Numbered from the stretch's first letter, positions 33,675-41,717 are shown. The stretch is 64,000 bases of DNA from FEN-1219 sp037445815 (GCA_037445815.1 JBBIJV010000001.1:1-64000), one strand, 5' to 3'. Notes: generated by a model from the sequence alone, not told the origin. Numbers and translations: made by a program.

Positions 33675-34244
33675 TTACAGCTTCATCACTTCGAGTCCAA
33701 GAACCCGGGCGGCGAGGTGTATCGACCGTCCGCATTGAGGAATCGCACTTTCTCTGGCCACCTTCACCTCGAAGCGAGAAACGAGATCGCGAGCGACAGC
33801 TTGCCACTCTTGGGTTGTTGACGTGCCGTAGATAGACACCGAGACGCCGCGTCCCGGAATCGGCGGCTGGTAGTCTCGACTGGCCCATCGGCGCTCGAGC
33901 ACGTACACAATGAGGGGTCCGCCGCACGCGCTGACATACAGTGTCCGCACGACGCCCGGCTCGTTTTCGCTGCCATCCTTAAACGACCAGTCGCGATCGC
34001 GAGCGAAAGCCGAGAGCGCATTCCTAAGATCGAGCCATTGCTCGCTCTCGATCCCGACGTCAATGACAAACAGCGGCGCCACGCTAGTCGCCCTGTCAAT
34101 GAAGGGATCGTGGCACGACACGTCCTGCGATGGCTTCTCAGCAGGCTGTGCTCCACGCAAGTGGAACCAAGCCGTCCCGACGAGGATCGCGCCTGCACTG
34201 ACCAGCCCGGGAAGCGTATACGGGGGCATTAGACTTCTGGTCAT
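33675..34244 (-). CDS. Membrane-anchored hypothetical protein
   Basis: This 189-residue protein has one N-terminal helix (LPGLVSAGAILVGTAWFHLRG) and a periplasmic domain with CHDPFIDR and YVSACGGPLIVYVLERRW, two Cys that may pair. Near the end, TTQEWQAVARDLVSRFEV reads like a small alpha/beta fold. No family is recognised. It sits between two toxin-antitoxin modules in the island. The start at 34244 is the first ATG; one at 34229 (MPPYTLPG) is also possible. Confidence 0.55.
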   Translation of the reverse strand: MTRSLMPPYTLPGLVSAGAILVGTAWFHLRGAQPAEKPSQDVSCHDPFIDRATSVAPLFVIDVGIESEQWLDLRNALSAFARDRDWSFKDGSENEPGVVRTLYVSACGGPLIVYVLERRWASRDYQPPIPGRGVSVSIYGTSTTQEWQAVARDLVSRFEVKVARESAIPQCGRSIHLAARVLGLEVMKL

Positions 34245-34381
34245 TGCGGTTGCCCGACTAAGGAATCTGAACGCCCCCCATCTCCGTAACGATTCTAGGA
34301 TATCGTTTGATCAATCGTCCGGAAGACTTCGTTCATCTTCGCTGAAGACATCGTTCGACGCCGGCAGGCTGCGGCAAGCCG

Positions 34382-34732
34382 TTACGCGGCGTCGTCGAGC
34401 ACTTCAAGAACGACATCCGGCCGCTTATCTATCACCTTCAGCAGAATGCGTGCACTCGCCTCAGGGACCTTGCGCCCCTGCTCCCAGTCTCTAACAGCGC
34501 CCTTAGAAAATCCGAAGCGTGCGGCGAACGCTTCCTGCGTGAAGCCGAGCTTCGTGCGGATAGCGGCAACGTCCACCGACGCTGGAACATGAACGCGGTA
34601 CTTCGTCGGATCGGCCTCACCGCGCGCGTAGGTCTCCGCGTCTTCGAGGCCGCGCATGATGCGCTCGAAGTTCACGTTCTTCTTCCTTGTCGATGTATTG
34701 GGCCTCTTCGTGCTTTTCCTCATTGAGGTCAT
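34382..34732 (-). CDS. higA: HigA-type antitoxin (XRE helix-turn-helix)
   Basis: This 116-residue protein has a charged N-terminus, then RIMRGLEDAETYARGEADPT and VHVPASVDVAAIRTKLGFTQ, and the XRE helix-turn-helix QEAFAARFGFSKGAVRDWEQ with the continuation GRKVPEASARILLKVI. This layout (YRVHVPASVDV before the HTH) is that of HigA/HigA2 antitoxins. The toxin gene lies upstream and overlaps by 4 nt, the HigB-HigA order. It represses its own operon and neutralises the toxin. Confidence 0.9.
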   Translation of the reverse strand: MTSMRKSTKRPNTSTRKKNVNFERIMRGLEDAETYARGEADPTKYRVHVPASVDVAAIRTKLGFTQEAFAARFGFSKGAVRDWEQGRKVPEASARILLKVIDKRPDVVLEVLDDAA

Positions 34733-35082
34733 CCTTTTGGTCCAACGTCTATACCGAGACTCGCTCGCAACCGCGCCGTTGCTTGCTTCATTGCGTTTCG
34801 CTCGGCTGCGGAGAAGTTTGCTCGCGAGCCCTTGGCGAGAACGGCGAGCAGAAACACGGGCACGTCCTCTCCACCGAAGAAGGTGACCACGCGATAGCCG
34901 CCCGACTTGCCCTTCCCCTTGCCGCTGACTCGAACCTTTCGACAGCCGCCTGATCCGACGATTAGATCGCCAGCCCGGGGGTTGGCGGCAATGAGATCCA
35001 CAGCGGCCTCTCTCTCATCGGAAGTCATGTGCTCGTGCTTCGCGTCGGCGAGGTACGAAGGTGTTTCGATGACCGCGTGCAC
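34729..35082 (-). CDS. higB: HigB/RelE-type toxin
   Basis: This 117-residue protein begins with GTG at 35082 (HAVIETPSYLADAKHEHM). It has the RelE-like mRNA interferase features: DLIAANPRAGDLIVGSGGCRKVR, YRVVTFFGG and PVFLLAVLAKGSRANFS, followed by ERNAMKQATARL. HigB toxins cleave mRNA at the ribosome. It precedes higA with a 4-nt overlap. The island position next to the tRNA is common for such modules. Confidence 0.88.
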   Translation of the reverse strand: MHAVIETPSYLADAKHEHMTSDEREAAVDLIAANPRAGDLIVGSGGCRKVRVSGKGKGKSGGYRVVTFFGGEDVPVFLLAVLAKGSRANFSAAERNAMKQATARLRASLGIDVGPKG

Positions 35083-35516
35083 GCATTACAGTACGGCGTA
35101 GCCGTACACGCGTCAAGTGCTCCCTGGCCCTGGTGTGTCCTTAGCGCATAGGGGATCAGAGGAATATTCGTCCGTCCGCTGTTGGCCGAACAACGTCTCT
35201 GGCCGAACGGACGTAGTGGCCGCCGTCAACGAGCAAAGAGCGTTCGATTGCAGTCGTTCGCGAGCCGATCACCGACAACGAGCGCTCCGGCGCATGGCGG
35301 AGGAGTTTTGTCGACGTCGCATGGGCAAGATCCCCAACCGGTCTGAAGAGATTCGAACTTTCCCAGCCTTCGTAAACTATTGATACGTCTCGCGGTCGCA
35401 GATTCTTCGACGGGTCGCGTCGATGCTGTTTCTTGAGTGGCGAAAGTTCGAGCTTCTTAGTTTTTCTCGTATTCCCGGGAACTTACGAGAAGCCTGGACG
35501 GTAACAAAGAGCAGGT
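35083..35516. other. 434-bp stretch without a recognisable gene next to tRNA-Arg
   Basis: This region has lower G+C than the core and holds no convincing frame. A plus-strand frame of 88 codons (35117-35383) has no family. It would be the place to look for an attachment site, but I found no copy of the tRNA 3' end elsewhere in the island. Confidence 0.6.
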
Positions 35517-35593
35517 TGGCGCGCCCGGAGAGACTCGAACTCCCGACCCTCAGGTTCGAAGCCTGATGCTCTATCCAACTGAGCTACGGGCGC
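35517..35593 (-). tRNA. tRNA-Arg (anticodon UCG)
   Basis: The minus strand folds into a full cloverleaf. The 7-bp acceptor stem GCGCCCG pairs with CGGGCGC, followed by discriminator G and an encoded CCA (35517-35519). The D stem is GCTC/GAGC. The anticodon arm is TCAGG-CTTCGAA-CCTGA, with anticodon TCG, which reads CGA. The T arm carries TTCGAGT in its loop. Total length is 77 nt. The gene marks the right border of the island. Confidence 0.96.
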
Positions 35594-35633
35594 GTGGGCG
35601 CGATTGTAAAGGAGCGAGCGCGCGGAAGTCCCA

Positions 35634-36062
35634 TTGGATCCGGCGTTTCTCGAGAACTGGCACCAGAGCATGATGGCCTCGCATTTCGGCTGGACCGAAG
35701 ACGACTACCGGCGCGCTCACGCGGCGCTGCCGAGGGCGCTCGAGCTCGCAAAACGCTTCTACGACGCCGGCGTGAGGCTGTCGATCGGCACCGCGAACTT
35801 CGTGCGCGAGCTCGTGCTGCACGTGCGAGCCGGCATCCCGCCGTGGGAAGTGCTGCGGCTCGCGACGAGCGGCGCCGCCGAGCGGCTCGGGATGGCGGAC
35901 CGCACGGGAACACTGGCGCCGCGCTTCGAAGCCGACATCGTGTTCCTCAAGAGCAATCCGCTGGAGAAGATGGAGAACGCCGGCGACGTCGACACCGCCG
36001 TGCAGAACGGTCGCGCCTCTCGCGCCGAGGACCTCCTCGAACGGACAAGGGTATCGAACTGA
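35634..36062 (+). pseudogene. Truncated amidohydrolase, C-terminal fragment
   Basis: A frame of 142 codons opens with TTG at 35634, 41 bp beyond the tRNA. It encodes the C-terminal part of an imidazolonepropionase-like amidohydrolase: LPRALELAKRFYDAGVRLSI, then GTANFVRELVLHVRAGIPPW, EVLRLATSGAAERLGM and LAPRFEADIVFLKSNPLEKM. The N-terminal 250 or so residues with the HxH metal site are missing. In addition, the GTD metal-binding Asp segment is replaced by GTANF, which looks like a small internal deletion. It is almost certainly inactive. Confidence 0.75.
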
Positions 36063-36163
36063 CTTGGCAAGAACTTCATTTCTGGCGACGTCGACGGGAT
36101 TTCGGCGTTGCATGTCTTCGCCGGCGGCGCGCACAATCAGTGCGCCCCTGGAAAAGAGTTTCG

Positions 36164-36718
36164 ATGACCGCTACGGCTGTCAAACCGGCTACCGCACTGC
36201 GCTTGTCGCGCGCCGAGTTGCGCCGCCGCTGGCGACAGCTCGCCGACAACCCTGTTGTGGCCGGGATCCCGTGCAAGGTCGAGCTCAACGAGAAGGGCGC
36301 CATCGTCGTGAGTCCGCCGACGGTTCGGCATGCTTTCATACAAGGATTCATAACGCGCGAGCTCGCGCGGCAACGGCCCGACGGCACGACGCTTCCGGAG
36401 TGCCCCGTCGAAACCGAGATCGGCATTCGGGTACCCGACGTCGTGTGGTCGTCACCGGAGCACATGGCGCAACACCGCGGCGAAAAAGAGCTCAGCGTTG
36501 CGCCGGATCTCTGTGTCGAGGTGCTATCGCCGACGAACACGCGCGTCGAGATGACCGAGAAGACGGCGGCCTATCTCGCGGCCGGCGCAAAAGAGGTCTG
36601 GATCGTCGGCGAGAACGGTACTCTGGAAATTCACACGAGTGCCGGCAGGTTCGCCACAAGCACGCTCGGGTTCGATCTCCCGCGCTTGCCGAACGATCGA
36701 TCGCTCCAGGCGCCCTAG
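36164..36718 (+). CDS. Uma2-family (DUF820) putative nuclease
   Basis: This 184-residue protein is taken from the ATG at 36164. It has the Uma2 PD-(D/E)XK-like core: SPPTVRHAFIQGFITRELAR, VETEIGIRVPDVVWSSPEHM, LSVAPDLCVEVLSPTNTRVE, and AAYLAAGAKEVWIVGENGTL. The Asp in IRVPDVV and the Glu in CVEVLSP are the expected catalytic acids. The role of Uma2 proteins is unknown. The longer frame from 35594 starts inside the amidohydrolase relic and was rejected. Confidence 0.85.
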   Translation: MTATAVKPATALRLSRAELRRRWRQLADNPVVAGIPCKVELNEKGAIVVSPPTVRHAFIQGFITRELARQRPDGTTLPECPVETEIGIRVPDVVWSSPEHMAQHRGEKELSVAPDLCVEVLSPTNTRVEMTEKTAAYLAAGAKEVWIVGENGTLEIHTSAGRFATSTLGFDLPRLPNDRSLQAP

Positions 36719-36726
36719 CGGAACGT

Positions 36727-37161
36727 TTAGCCGCCCCGCCCGCCGAAGTTGACGACCTCGCTGCCGTCCGGAAACGTGGCGCGCTGCAACGTGCCGCCCG
36801 GCTCGCCGCTCTTCAGCGGCCAGACGACGACCTTGACCTTCTGCCCAGGCTCGAAAGTGCGCTTCGTCCAGCCGCGCCGGCCGAGAAAATTCGGGCTCAT
36901 GCCTTCGAGGCCCCAACGCGTCGTCGAGCCGTCGGCGTTCGTGACGTTGATCCACAAGAACGTGTGCGGGTTCGTCCACTGGAACTCCACCACCTCGCCC
37001 TCGAGCTCCTTGTTCGTCTGCATGTCGAACACGCTGAACGAGTGATGCGCCTGCGCGTTCGCGGTCCACGCGGCGAGCGCGAGGATGGCCACCACGCTGC
37101 CGAGCACCATGGCGACGTCACGCAGCGAGCGAGTGCGGCTGCGGCGATTCGACGTTTTCAT
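36727..37161 (-). CDS. DUF6152 secreted protein (second separate copy)
   Basis: This 144-residue protein has an N-terminal membrane or signal segment (VAMVLGSVVAILALAAWTA) and a mature start at NAQAHHSFSVFDMQ. The core carries GEVVEFQWTNPHTFLWINVT and WGLEGMSPNFLGRRGW, close to the 15109 protein (FQWTNPHSYIQL). It lies 7 nt downstream of the partner gene at 37169, so here the order is partner then DUF6152, the reverse of the 15.1-kb locus. The function is unknown. Confidence 0.86.
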   Translation of the reverse strand: MKTSNRRSRTRSLRDVAMVLGSVVAILALAAWTANAQAHHSFSVFDMQTNKELEGEVVEFQWTNPHTFLWINVTNADGSTTRWGLEGMSPNFLGRRGWTKRTFEPGQKVKVVVWPLKSGEPGGTLQRATFPDGSEVVNFGGRGG

Positions 37162-37168
37162 GCGAACA

Positions 37169-37918
37169 TCACTCCTCGAAGCTCAGATCGATGCCGGCCT
37201 TGCCGTCATCGGTCGTGAAGTTCCTGTTGTTCTGCTGGCAGACGTACTCGGCGAGCGTCCAGTCGCGGTGGCGGCCGTACGCGGCCGTGCGCGTCCATGG
37301 CTTCGTGAGCGCGTCCGGATCGTGAATCGTCGTTTGCACCTCGAGCCGGTCCGGCGCGGCGAGGCGAAAGCGCTCGACGATGCGCATCTTCTCGCTGTGG
37401 CGTTGGCCCTGATTGCCGAGCGACGTGTCGGTCGTGAAGCCGACCGTGTCGACGACGAGCGTGTCGCCTTCCCAGTGGCCGATCGAGTGGCCGTTGAACG
37501 TGAGGTCCGGATCCTCGGGATGCTCGCGGCCGTCCGTGAAGATCTGGCGCCATTGCGAGTACGCCTCGATCAGGATCGTCACCTTGCCTGGAGTGAACAA
37601 GATCTCGATCGGATACGGCTGCGTCATGATCGCGGGCATGCCGTTCGGCACGCAGTTCGCTGCGGGGCCGTCCTCGATCTCGCCGCGCTGGACGGCGGCC
37701 TGGTACTCCTGAAGTTTCGCCGCGTATTCCGGCGTGAACGCGGGCGGCTCGCCGGCGCCGCGCGGACCGCCGCCGAACGTGATCTCCCACAAGCCACCGA
37801 AGTCGGGCAGCTTGGCGATGGATTCCCAGGTGTCGCCCTGCGGGCCTGATTTTTGCGCGGCGAGCGGCGCGGCGGTAACGAAGGCAATGACGGCAATCGA
37901 CCAGGCGTAGCGCAGCAT
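37169..37918 (-). CDS. Secreted DUF6152 partner protein (second separate copy)
   Basis: This 249-residue protein has a signal peptide (ending near APLAAQK) and starts its mature part with WESIAKLPDFGGLWEITFGG. It shares FTDGREHPEDPD and SIGHWEGDTLVVDTVGF with the proteins at 15483 and 20208, and also ERFRLAAPDRLEVQTTIHDP, parallel to ERLRKAGPDRIESVMTIEDP at 15483. It precedes the DUF6152 gene by 7 nt, forming a two-gene operon divergent from the ferritin-like gene. Confidence 0.83.
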   Translation of the reverse strand: MLRYAWSIAVIAFVTAAPLAAQKSGPQGDTWESIAKLPDFGGLWEITFGGGPRGAGEPPAFTPEYAAKLQEYQAAVQRGEIEDGPAANCVPNGMPAIMTQPYPIEILFTPGKVTILIEAYSQWRQIFTDGREHPEDPDLTFNGHSIGHWEGDTLVVDTVGFTTDTSLGNQGQRHSEKMRIVERFRLAAPDRLEVQTTIHDPDALTKPWTRTAAYGRHRDWTLAEYVCQQNNRNFTTDDGKAGIDLSFEE

Positions 37919-37987
37919 GCTTCCCCCCTTGCCTGGTTATACACTAGCACCGCCGAACCCAGGCAGTCTGGAGAATCTTCGAGGCTC

Positions 37988-38671
37988 ATGCTCGAGAACG
38001 CCGAACGCGCGCCGAACTCGTCGTGGCTCGACGGCGCGCTCGCGCGCTTCGCCGCGGACAACGCCGAGCTCGCGCCGCGCACGCGCGCGGTGCTCGATTC
38101 CTGCATCGGCGACCCGCGCCGACACGCGCGCATGCTGAACACGCTGTCGCTGCTCGAGCACATGGGCAGCCGCAAGATCATGGCCACGCAGCATTCAGCG
38201 GCGATCGACCAGGCCACGCTGAAGCACGTTGCGGAGGAAGCGCACCACGCGTTTTTCATGAAGCGCCAGGCCGAGAAGACGGCGGAGCGCGCGCTCGAGT
38301 ACGTGCACGCAGACTTGCTGGCGCCGTCCTCGGCGCGCATGTATTTCCAGCGGCTCGAAAGTGCCACCGTGAAGGCGCTGGGCTCGAAGCGCAGCGCGCG
38401 CGCCGCTTATCTCTACATGTCGGCGATCGTCGAATTTCGGGCGCTCTGGTTCTACGAGCTGTACCAGCAGGCCCTGAACCGCTCGCGTCACGCGCTGTCG
38501 TTGAGGCGCGTGCTCGGCGAGGAGCGTGCGCACCTCGCCGACATGGCCGAACGGCTCGAAGCCGACGGCGACGGCAGCGGCGCTCATGCGCCGGAGCTGC
38601 TACGCGTCGAGAAACGTTTGTTTGCCCGCCTGCTCCGAGGCCTCGAGTGCGAGGTTGGTATCATTCACTGA
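37988..38671 (+). CDS. Ferritin-like helical protein
   Basis: This 227-residue, all-helical protein is taken from the ATG at 37988. It has E-x2-H-type pairs at the spacing of a di-iron four-helix bundle: LLEHMGSRKIM, VAEEAHHAFFMKRQAEK, IVEFRALWFYELYQQ and GEERAHLADMAERL. The first and third pairs with the EEAHH and EERAH motifs are the expected ligands. The protein is probably a cytoplasmic di-iron or ferritin-like enzyme; the substrate is unknown. It overlaps nothing and is 11 nt before the hydrolase. Confidence 0.7.
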   Translation: MLENAERAPNSSWLDGALARFAADNAELAPRTRAVLDSCIGDPRRHARMLNTLSLLEHMGSRKIMATQHSAAIDQATLKHVAEEAHHAFFMKRQAEKTAERALEYVHADLLAPSSARMYFQRLESATVKALGSKRSARAAYLYMSAIVEFRALWFYELYQQALNRSRHALSLRRVLGEERAHLADMAERLEADGDGSGAHAPELLRVEKRLFARLLRGLECEVGIIH

Positions 38672-38682
38672 AGAGGCCCGCC

Positions 38683-39456
38683 GTGCGAGACTTCGACGAT
38701 ACGGCGCGGGCCGTCCGCGCACCGAGCTTCGGGGCTCAGGCGTTCTCGCGTGCGCTGGTGCTCACGCTCGCGCTTGCCGCGTGCGCGGCACATGCCGAAG
38801 TGAGCTCGCGGATCATGCGCGTGGCCGATACGCGCGTCGAGTACAAGCTCGTGCTGCCCGACGGCTACGACGCGGCGAAGACGTACCCTGCCATCCTCGT
38901 CTTCGGCGGCGGACCGCAGACGATGAACACGATCGACGGCGCGCTCGAACGCAATTTCCGCGCGCTGGCCGAGCAGCGCGGCTACATCGTGGTCGGGCCC
39001 GCGGCGCCCGACGGCGACCTGTTCTTCTACGACGGCGACCGGATCTTCCCTGCGTTCCTCGACAACATTCTGGCGGCGCACAAGATCGAAGGCGGCAAGT
39101 TCCACGTTGCCGGGCCGTCGAACGGCGGCATCGCGGCGATGCACGTCGCGGCGAAGCATCCGCGGTACTTTTGGTCCGCGACGGCGTTTCCGGGCTACTT
39201 GTGGCAGCCGACGGAGGCGAAGCTGCGCGCGCTCGACGGCATTTGCGTCTATCTCTACATCGGCGAGAACGACGATTACCGCTGGCACGGCGAGATGGAG
39301 CGCGAGGTCGAGTACCTGCGCTCGCGCGGAAGCGAGGCGCGGTACACCGTCGAGCGCGGCCAACCGCACCGACTCGAGACGCTCGCCGGCGCTGGCGCGA
39401 GCCGGCTCTTCGACGGCTTTGAAGCCGCGCGGCGCGGCTGCAAGCGCACGCCCTGA
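38683..39456 (+). CDS. Secreted alpha/beta hydrolase (esterase/PHB depolymerase-like)
   Basis: This 257-residue protein is taken from the GTG at 38683, which gives a signal peptide (FSRALVLTLALAACAAHAE). The mature fold has EYKLVLPDGYDAAKTYPAIL, then a nucleophile elbow GPSNGG with Ser 146, and a late VERGQPHRLETLA with the likely catalytic His. It resembles LpqC/poly(3-hydroxybutyrate) depolymerase-like esterases. The acid is not obvious. It is 11 nt after the ferritin-like gene, so the two are probably co-transcribed. Confidence 0.78.
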   Translation: MRDFDDTARAVRAPSFGAQAFSRALVLTLALAACAAHAEVSSRIMRVADTRVEYKLVLPDGYDAAKTYPAILVFGGGPQTMNTIDGALERNFRALAEQRGYIVVGPAAPDGDLFFYDGDRIFPAFLDNILAAHKIEGGKFHVAGPSNGGIAAMHVAAKHPRYFWSATAFPGYLWQPTEAKLRALDGICVYLYIGENDDYRWHGEMEREVEYLRSRGSEARYTVERGQPHRLETLAGAGASRLFDGFEAARRGCKRTP

Positions 39457-39515
39457 AGGCACCGGCGGAGCCCAATCCCACGCGGCGTGGTCGCGTTCCC
39501 GACCCCCGGCGCACC

Positions 39516-39543
39516 CTTGAAAAAGCGCCCTCCGACCCCTAGA
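39516..39543 (+). promoter_or_regulatory. Sigma-32 (RpoH)-type heat-shock promoter
   Basis: CTTGAAA at 39516-39522 matches the RpoH -35 consensus exactly. After a 13-nt spacer comes CCCCTAGA (39536-39543), near the -10 consensus CCCCATnT. The element lies 68 bp before the Hsp20 start, so a heat-shock promoter is the expected reading. The -10 is not perfect. Confidence 0.62.
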
Positions 39544-39611
39544 AAACCGCCGTTTCGCGGGCTCCGGAAACAACGGCCCGCTCAAATGGGATACAAGGAG
39601 GATGATGGTCT

Positions 39612-40067
39612 ATGGCACTCGTCAAATACGAACCCTGGGGCATTGGGCAGCTCCAGAACGAGATCAACCGTCTGTTCCGCTCGTTCGGCGACGCCTTCGG
39701 CGATTGGGACTCGAGCGGCGCTACCGCAGGCTGGGTTCCGCCCGTCGACATCTACGAGCACGACGATCGATTCGAGCTCTACATGGACCTCCCCGGCGTC
39801 GACGCTTCGGGAGTGGACATCACGCTCGAAGACGGCGTGCTCACGGTCAGCGGTGAGCGCACACACTTCACCGGCCCGCGCGACGCCAATGACCGCGGCG
39901 AGCTGCGCCGCAACGAACGCGGCGAAGGCCGCTTTTATCGGCGCTTCGTGTTGCCGGACACCGTGGATTCCGATCGCGTGAAGGCGACGAATCGCAACGG
40001 CGTGCTCGAGCTCACGATTCCGAAGCAGGCCAAAGCGCTCCCGCGGCGCATCAAGGTCGCGGCGTAA
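39612..40067 (+). CDS. Hsp20/alpha-crystallin small heat-shock protein
   Basis: This 151-residue chaperone has a GGAGGATG ribosome region before the ATG. After a short Trp-rich N-terminus (YEPWGIGQLQNEINRLF), the alpha-crystallin domain runs from about residue 42 to 145: PPVDIYEHDDRFELYMDLPG, GVLTVSGERT, and FYRRFVLPDTVDSDRVKATN. The C-terminal tail ends RRIKVAA, a weak I-x-V anchor. It forms oligomers that hold unfolding proteins. It sits in tandem with a second Hsp20 at 40159, behind a sigma-32-type promoter. Confidence 0.95.
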   Translation: MALVKYEPWGIGQLQNEINRLFRSFGDAFGDWDSSGATAGWVPPVDIYEHDDRFELYMDLPGVDASGVDITLEDGVLTVSGERTHFTGPRDANDRGELRRNERGEGRFYRRFVLPDTVDSDRVKATNRNGVLELTIPKQAKALPRRIKVAA

Positions 40068-40108
40068 GCGAGACCTAGCTCGGGAAACTCACGGGAGCAA
40101 TGCACGTT

Positions 40109-40129
40109 GGGGGGCTCTCCGAGCCCCCC
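40109..40129 (+). promoter_or_regulatory. Strong hairpin between the two Hsp20 genes
   Basis: GGGGGGCTC (40109-40117) pairs perfectly with GAGCCCCCC (40121-40129) over a 3-nt loop. No T-tract follows, so it is a poor intrinsic terminator. It may stabilise mRNA ends or reduce read-through to the second gene. Confidence 0.5.
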
Positions 40130-40158
40130 GATGGGCACGTTTTGCCGGAGGGAGTGTA

Positions 40159-40653
40159 ATGAGCAGTTTGCAACAGGTTCGCGAAGGACTGTCCAAAGCT
40201 TGGGATACGATCGCCGTCGGTTGGCGCGAGCTGCGCGAGCTCGCCGGCGACGCGCTGACGCGCTTCAACCCGCGCGCCGCACAAGGTTCCCCCGACCTGC
40301 CCGTAGCAGCGCGGGGCGCGCGGTGGGGCTTGCTCGCCGCCGAGGTCACCGACTCCGACCGCACGATCGACGTTGCGCTCGAGGTTCCTGGCCTCGAGCC
40401 CAAGGACTTCGAGATCGAAGTCCAAGGCGACATCCTCGTCGTGCGAGGTGAGAAAAAGCTCTCGCGCGAGGAAACCCGGGGCCATTACTATGTGATGGAG
40501 CGCGCCTACGGGCGATTCGAGCGGGCGATCAAACTGCCCGCGCCGGTCGACGATTCTGCGGCGCAGGCGCGCTATCGACACGGCGTACTCACCGTGTCGC
40601 TGCCGAAGTCGAACGGAGCACGAGGGCGTAGGATCGCGGTCGAAGAACGCTGA
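40159..40653 (+). CDS. Second Hsp20/alpha-crystallin protein
   Basis: This 164-residue protein has a GGAGGGAG ribosome site. The N-terminal arm is longer and helical (LQQVREGLSKAWDTIAVGWR). The alpha-crystallin domain follows: TIDVALEVPGLEPKDFEIEV, ILVVRGEKKLSREETRGHYY, AYGRFERAIKLPAPVDDSAA and YRHGVLTVSLPKS. It differs clearly from its neighbour at 39612. Two different Hsp20 proteins often form mixed oligomers. It is probably expressed with the first through partial read-through. Confidence 0.94.
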   Translation: MSSLQQVREGLSKAWDTIAVGWRELRELAGDALTRFNPRAAQGSPDLPVAARGARWGLLAAEVTDSDRTIDVALEVPGLEPKDFEIEVQGDILVVRGEKKLSREETRGHYYVMERAYGRFERAIKLPAPVDDSAAQARYRHGVLTVSLPKSNGARGRRIAVEER

Positions 40654-40667
40654 TCGAAGTCGACTCG

Positions 40668-41717
40668 ATGAACAAGCTCGTACGAAACCTAACGTCGCTC
40701 GTGGCACCGCTCGCGGCGCTCGCGCTCGTTGCGCCGCGAGCCGGTGCGCAAGAGCAAGCGCAGGAGCCCGATGCCCCCACCGTGCAGGAAGGGCTCCAGC
40801 CGCGCATCACGTTGATCGAGCTGACGCCGCACATTGCCGTCAACGACGCCGCCACGCTGATCGAGGCGGAGGACTCCGAGCGCGCGCTCGAGCTGCTCGA
40901 GGGTTTCATCGCGAATCATCCCGAGCCCGTCGCCGAAGCCTTCTATCTACTCGGCGTCGCACACTACAAGCTGGGCGACACGGCGAAGGCGTTGCCGGCG
41001 GCCGAGCGCGCCGCGACGCTGGCCGAGGACGCGCCCGCGAGCTGGCTCGAGCTCGTCGCCGCGCTGCTGAAGCAGCGCGGGGATTACCGCGCGGCCATTC
41101 CGTGGCTCGAACGGCTCGTCGAAAAGGAGCCCGGCAACCGGGTCTACTGGCTCGAGCTGTCGCTCGCCTACGAGAACGCCGGCGACTACGAGCATGCGCT
41201 CGCGACGATGCGTCTCGCGCACACGGCCGGGCTCCTCACCGACGACGCCGACTTCCGCAGGCTGTCGGACCTACTCGTTCATGAGGGCATTCCGCTCCAG
41301 GGCGCGGTGGTGCTCGAGCAAGCGATGGACAGCCGGATCGTGCGCGCCGACGAGGCGGCGTACACGAAGCTCGGCACGGCTTGGTTCATGGCCGGCGAGC
41401 TCGACGAGGCCGTGTTCCCGCTCGAGAACGCCGCTCGCCTCGCCGAAACGGGCGACGGCTACGTGCGCCTCGCGATGGCACACGTCGAGCGCAAGGACTG
41501 GGCCGCCGCGATTGCGGCGCTGCACGCCGGCATGGGCCGCGGCTCGCTGAGCGACGAAGGCCGCGCGAACTTGCTCATGGGCGTGGCGCTTTACGGACAA
41601 GGCAAGTTCGCCGAAGCCGAGGAGTGGCTCACGATGGCCGCCCAAGTGCCGGCGCACCGCCCAGCAGCGCAGAGCTATCTCGACGCGATCGCGGCCCGCA
41701 CCGCAGCCGCCCGCTAG
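40668..41717 (+). CDS. Periplasmic TPR-repeat protein
   Basis: This 349-residue protein starts with a signal peptide (LVAPLAALALVAPRAGAQ). The mature part is all-helical with TPR-type units, for example AEAFYLLGVAHYKLGDTAKA, SWLELVAALLKQRGDYRAA, PWLERLVEKEPGNRVYWLEL and LAYENAGDYEHALATMRLAH. It may have five to seven repeats. TPR proteins act as scaffolds for partner proteins. It follows the second Hsp20 by 14 nt and could belong to the same stress transcript. Confidence 0.85.
   Translation: MNKLVRNLTSLVAPLAALALVAPRAGAQEQAQEPDAPTVQEGLQPRITLIELTPHIAVNDAATLIEAEDSERALELLEGFIANHPEPVAEAFYLLGVAHYKLGDTAKALPAAERAATLAEDAPASWLELVAALLKQRGDYRAAIPWLERLVEKEPGNRVYWLELSLAYENAGDYEHALATMRLAHTAGLLTDDADFRRLSDLLVHEGIPLQGAVVLEQAMDSRIVRADEAAYTKLGTAWFMAGELDEAVFPLENAARLAETGDGYVRLAMAHVERKDWAAAIAALHAGMGRGSLSDEGRANLLMGVALYGQGKFAEAEEWLTMAAQVPAHRPAAQSYLDAIAARTAAAR

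Noticed and set aside
35117..35383. 88-codon frame beside the tRNA gene
   Set aside because: No family, no ribosome site and a composition unlike neighbours.
31408..35593. Attachment site pair from tRNA-Arg
   Set aside because: I looked for a copy of the tRNA 3' end near the left border of the island and saw none; a computed repeat search would settle it.
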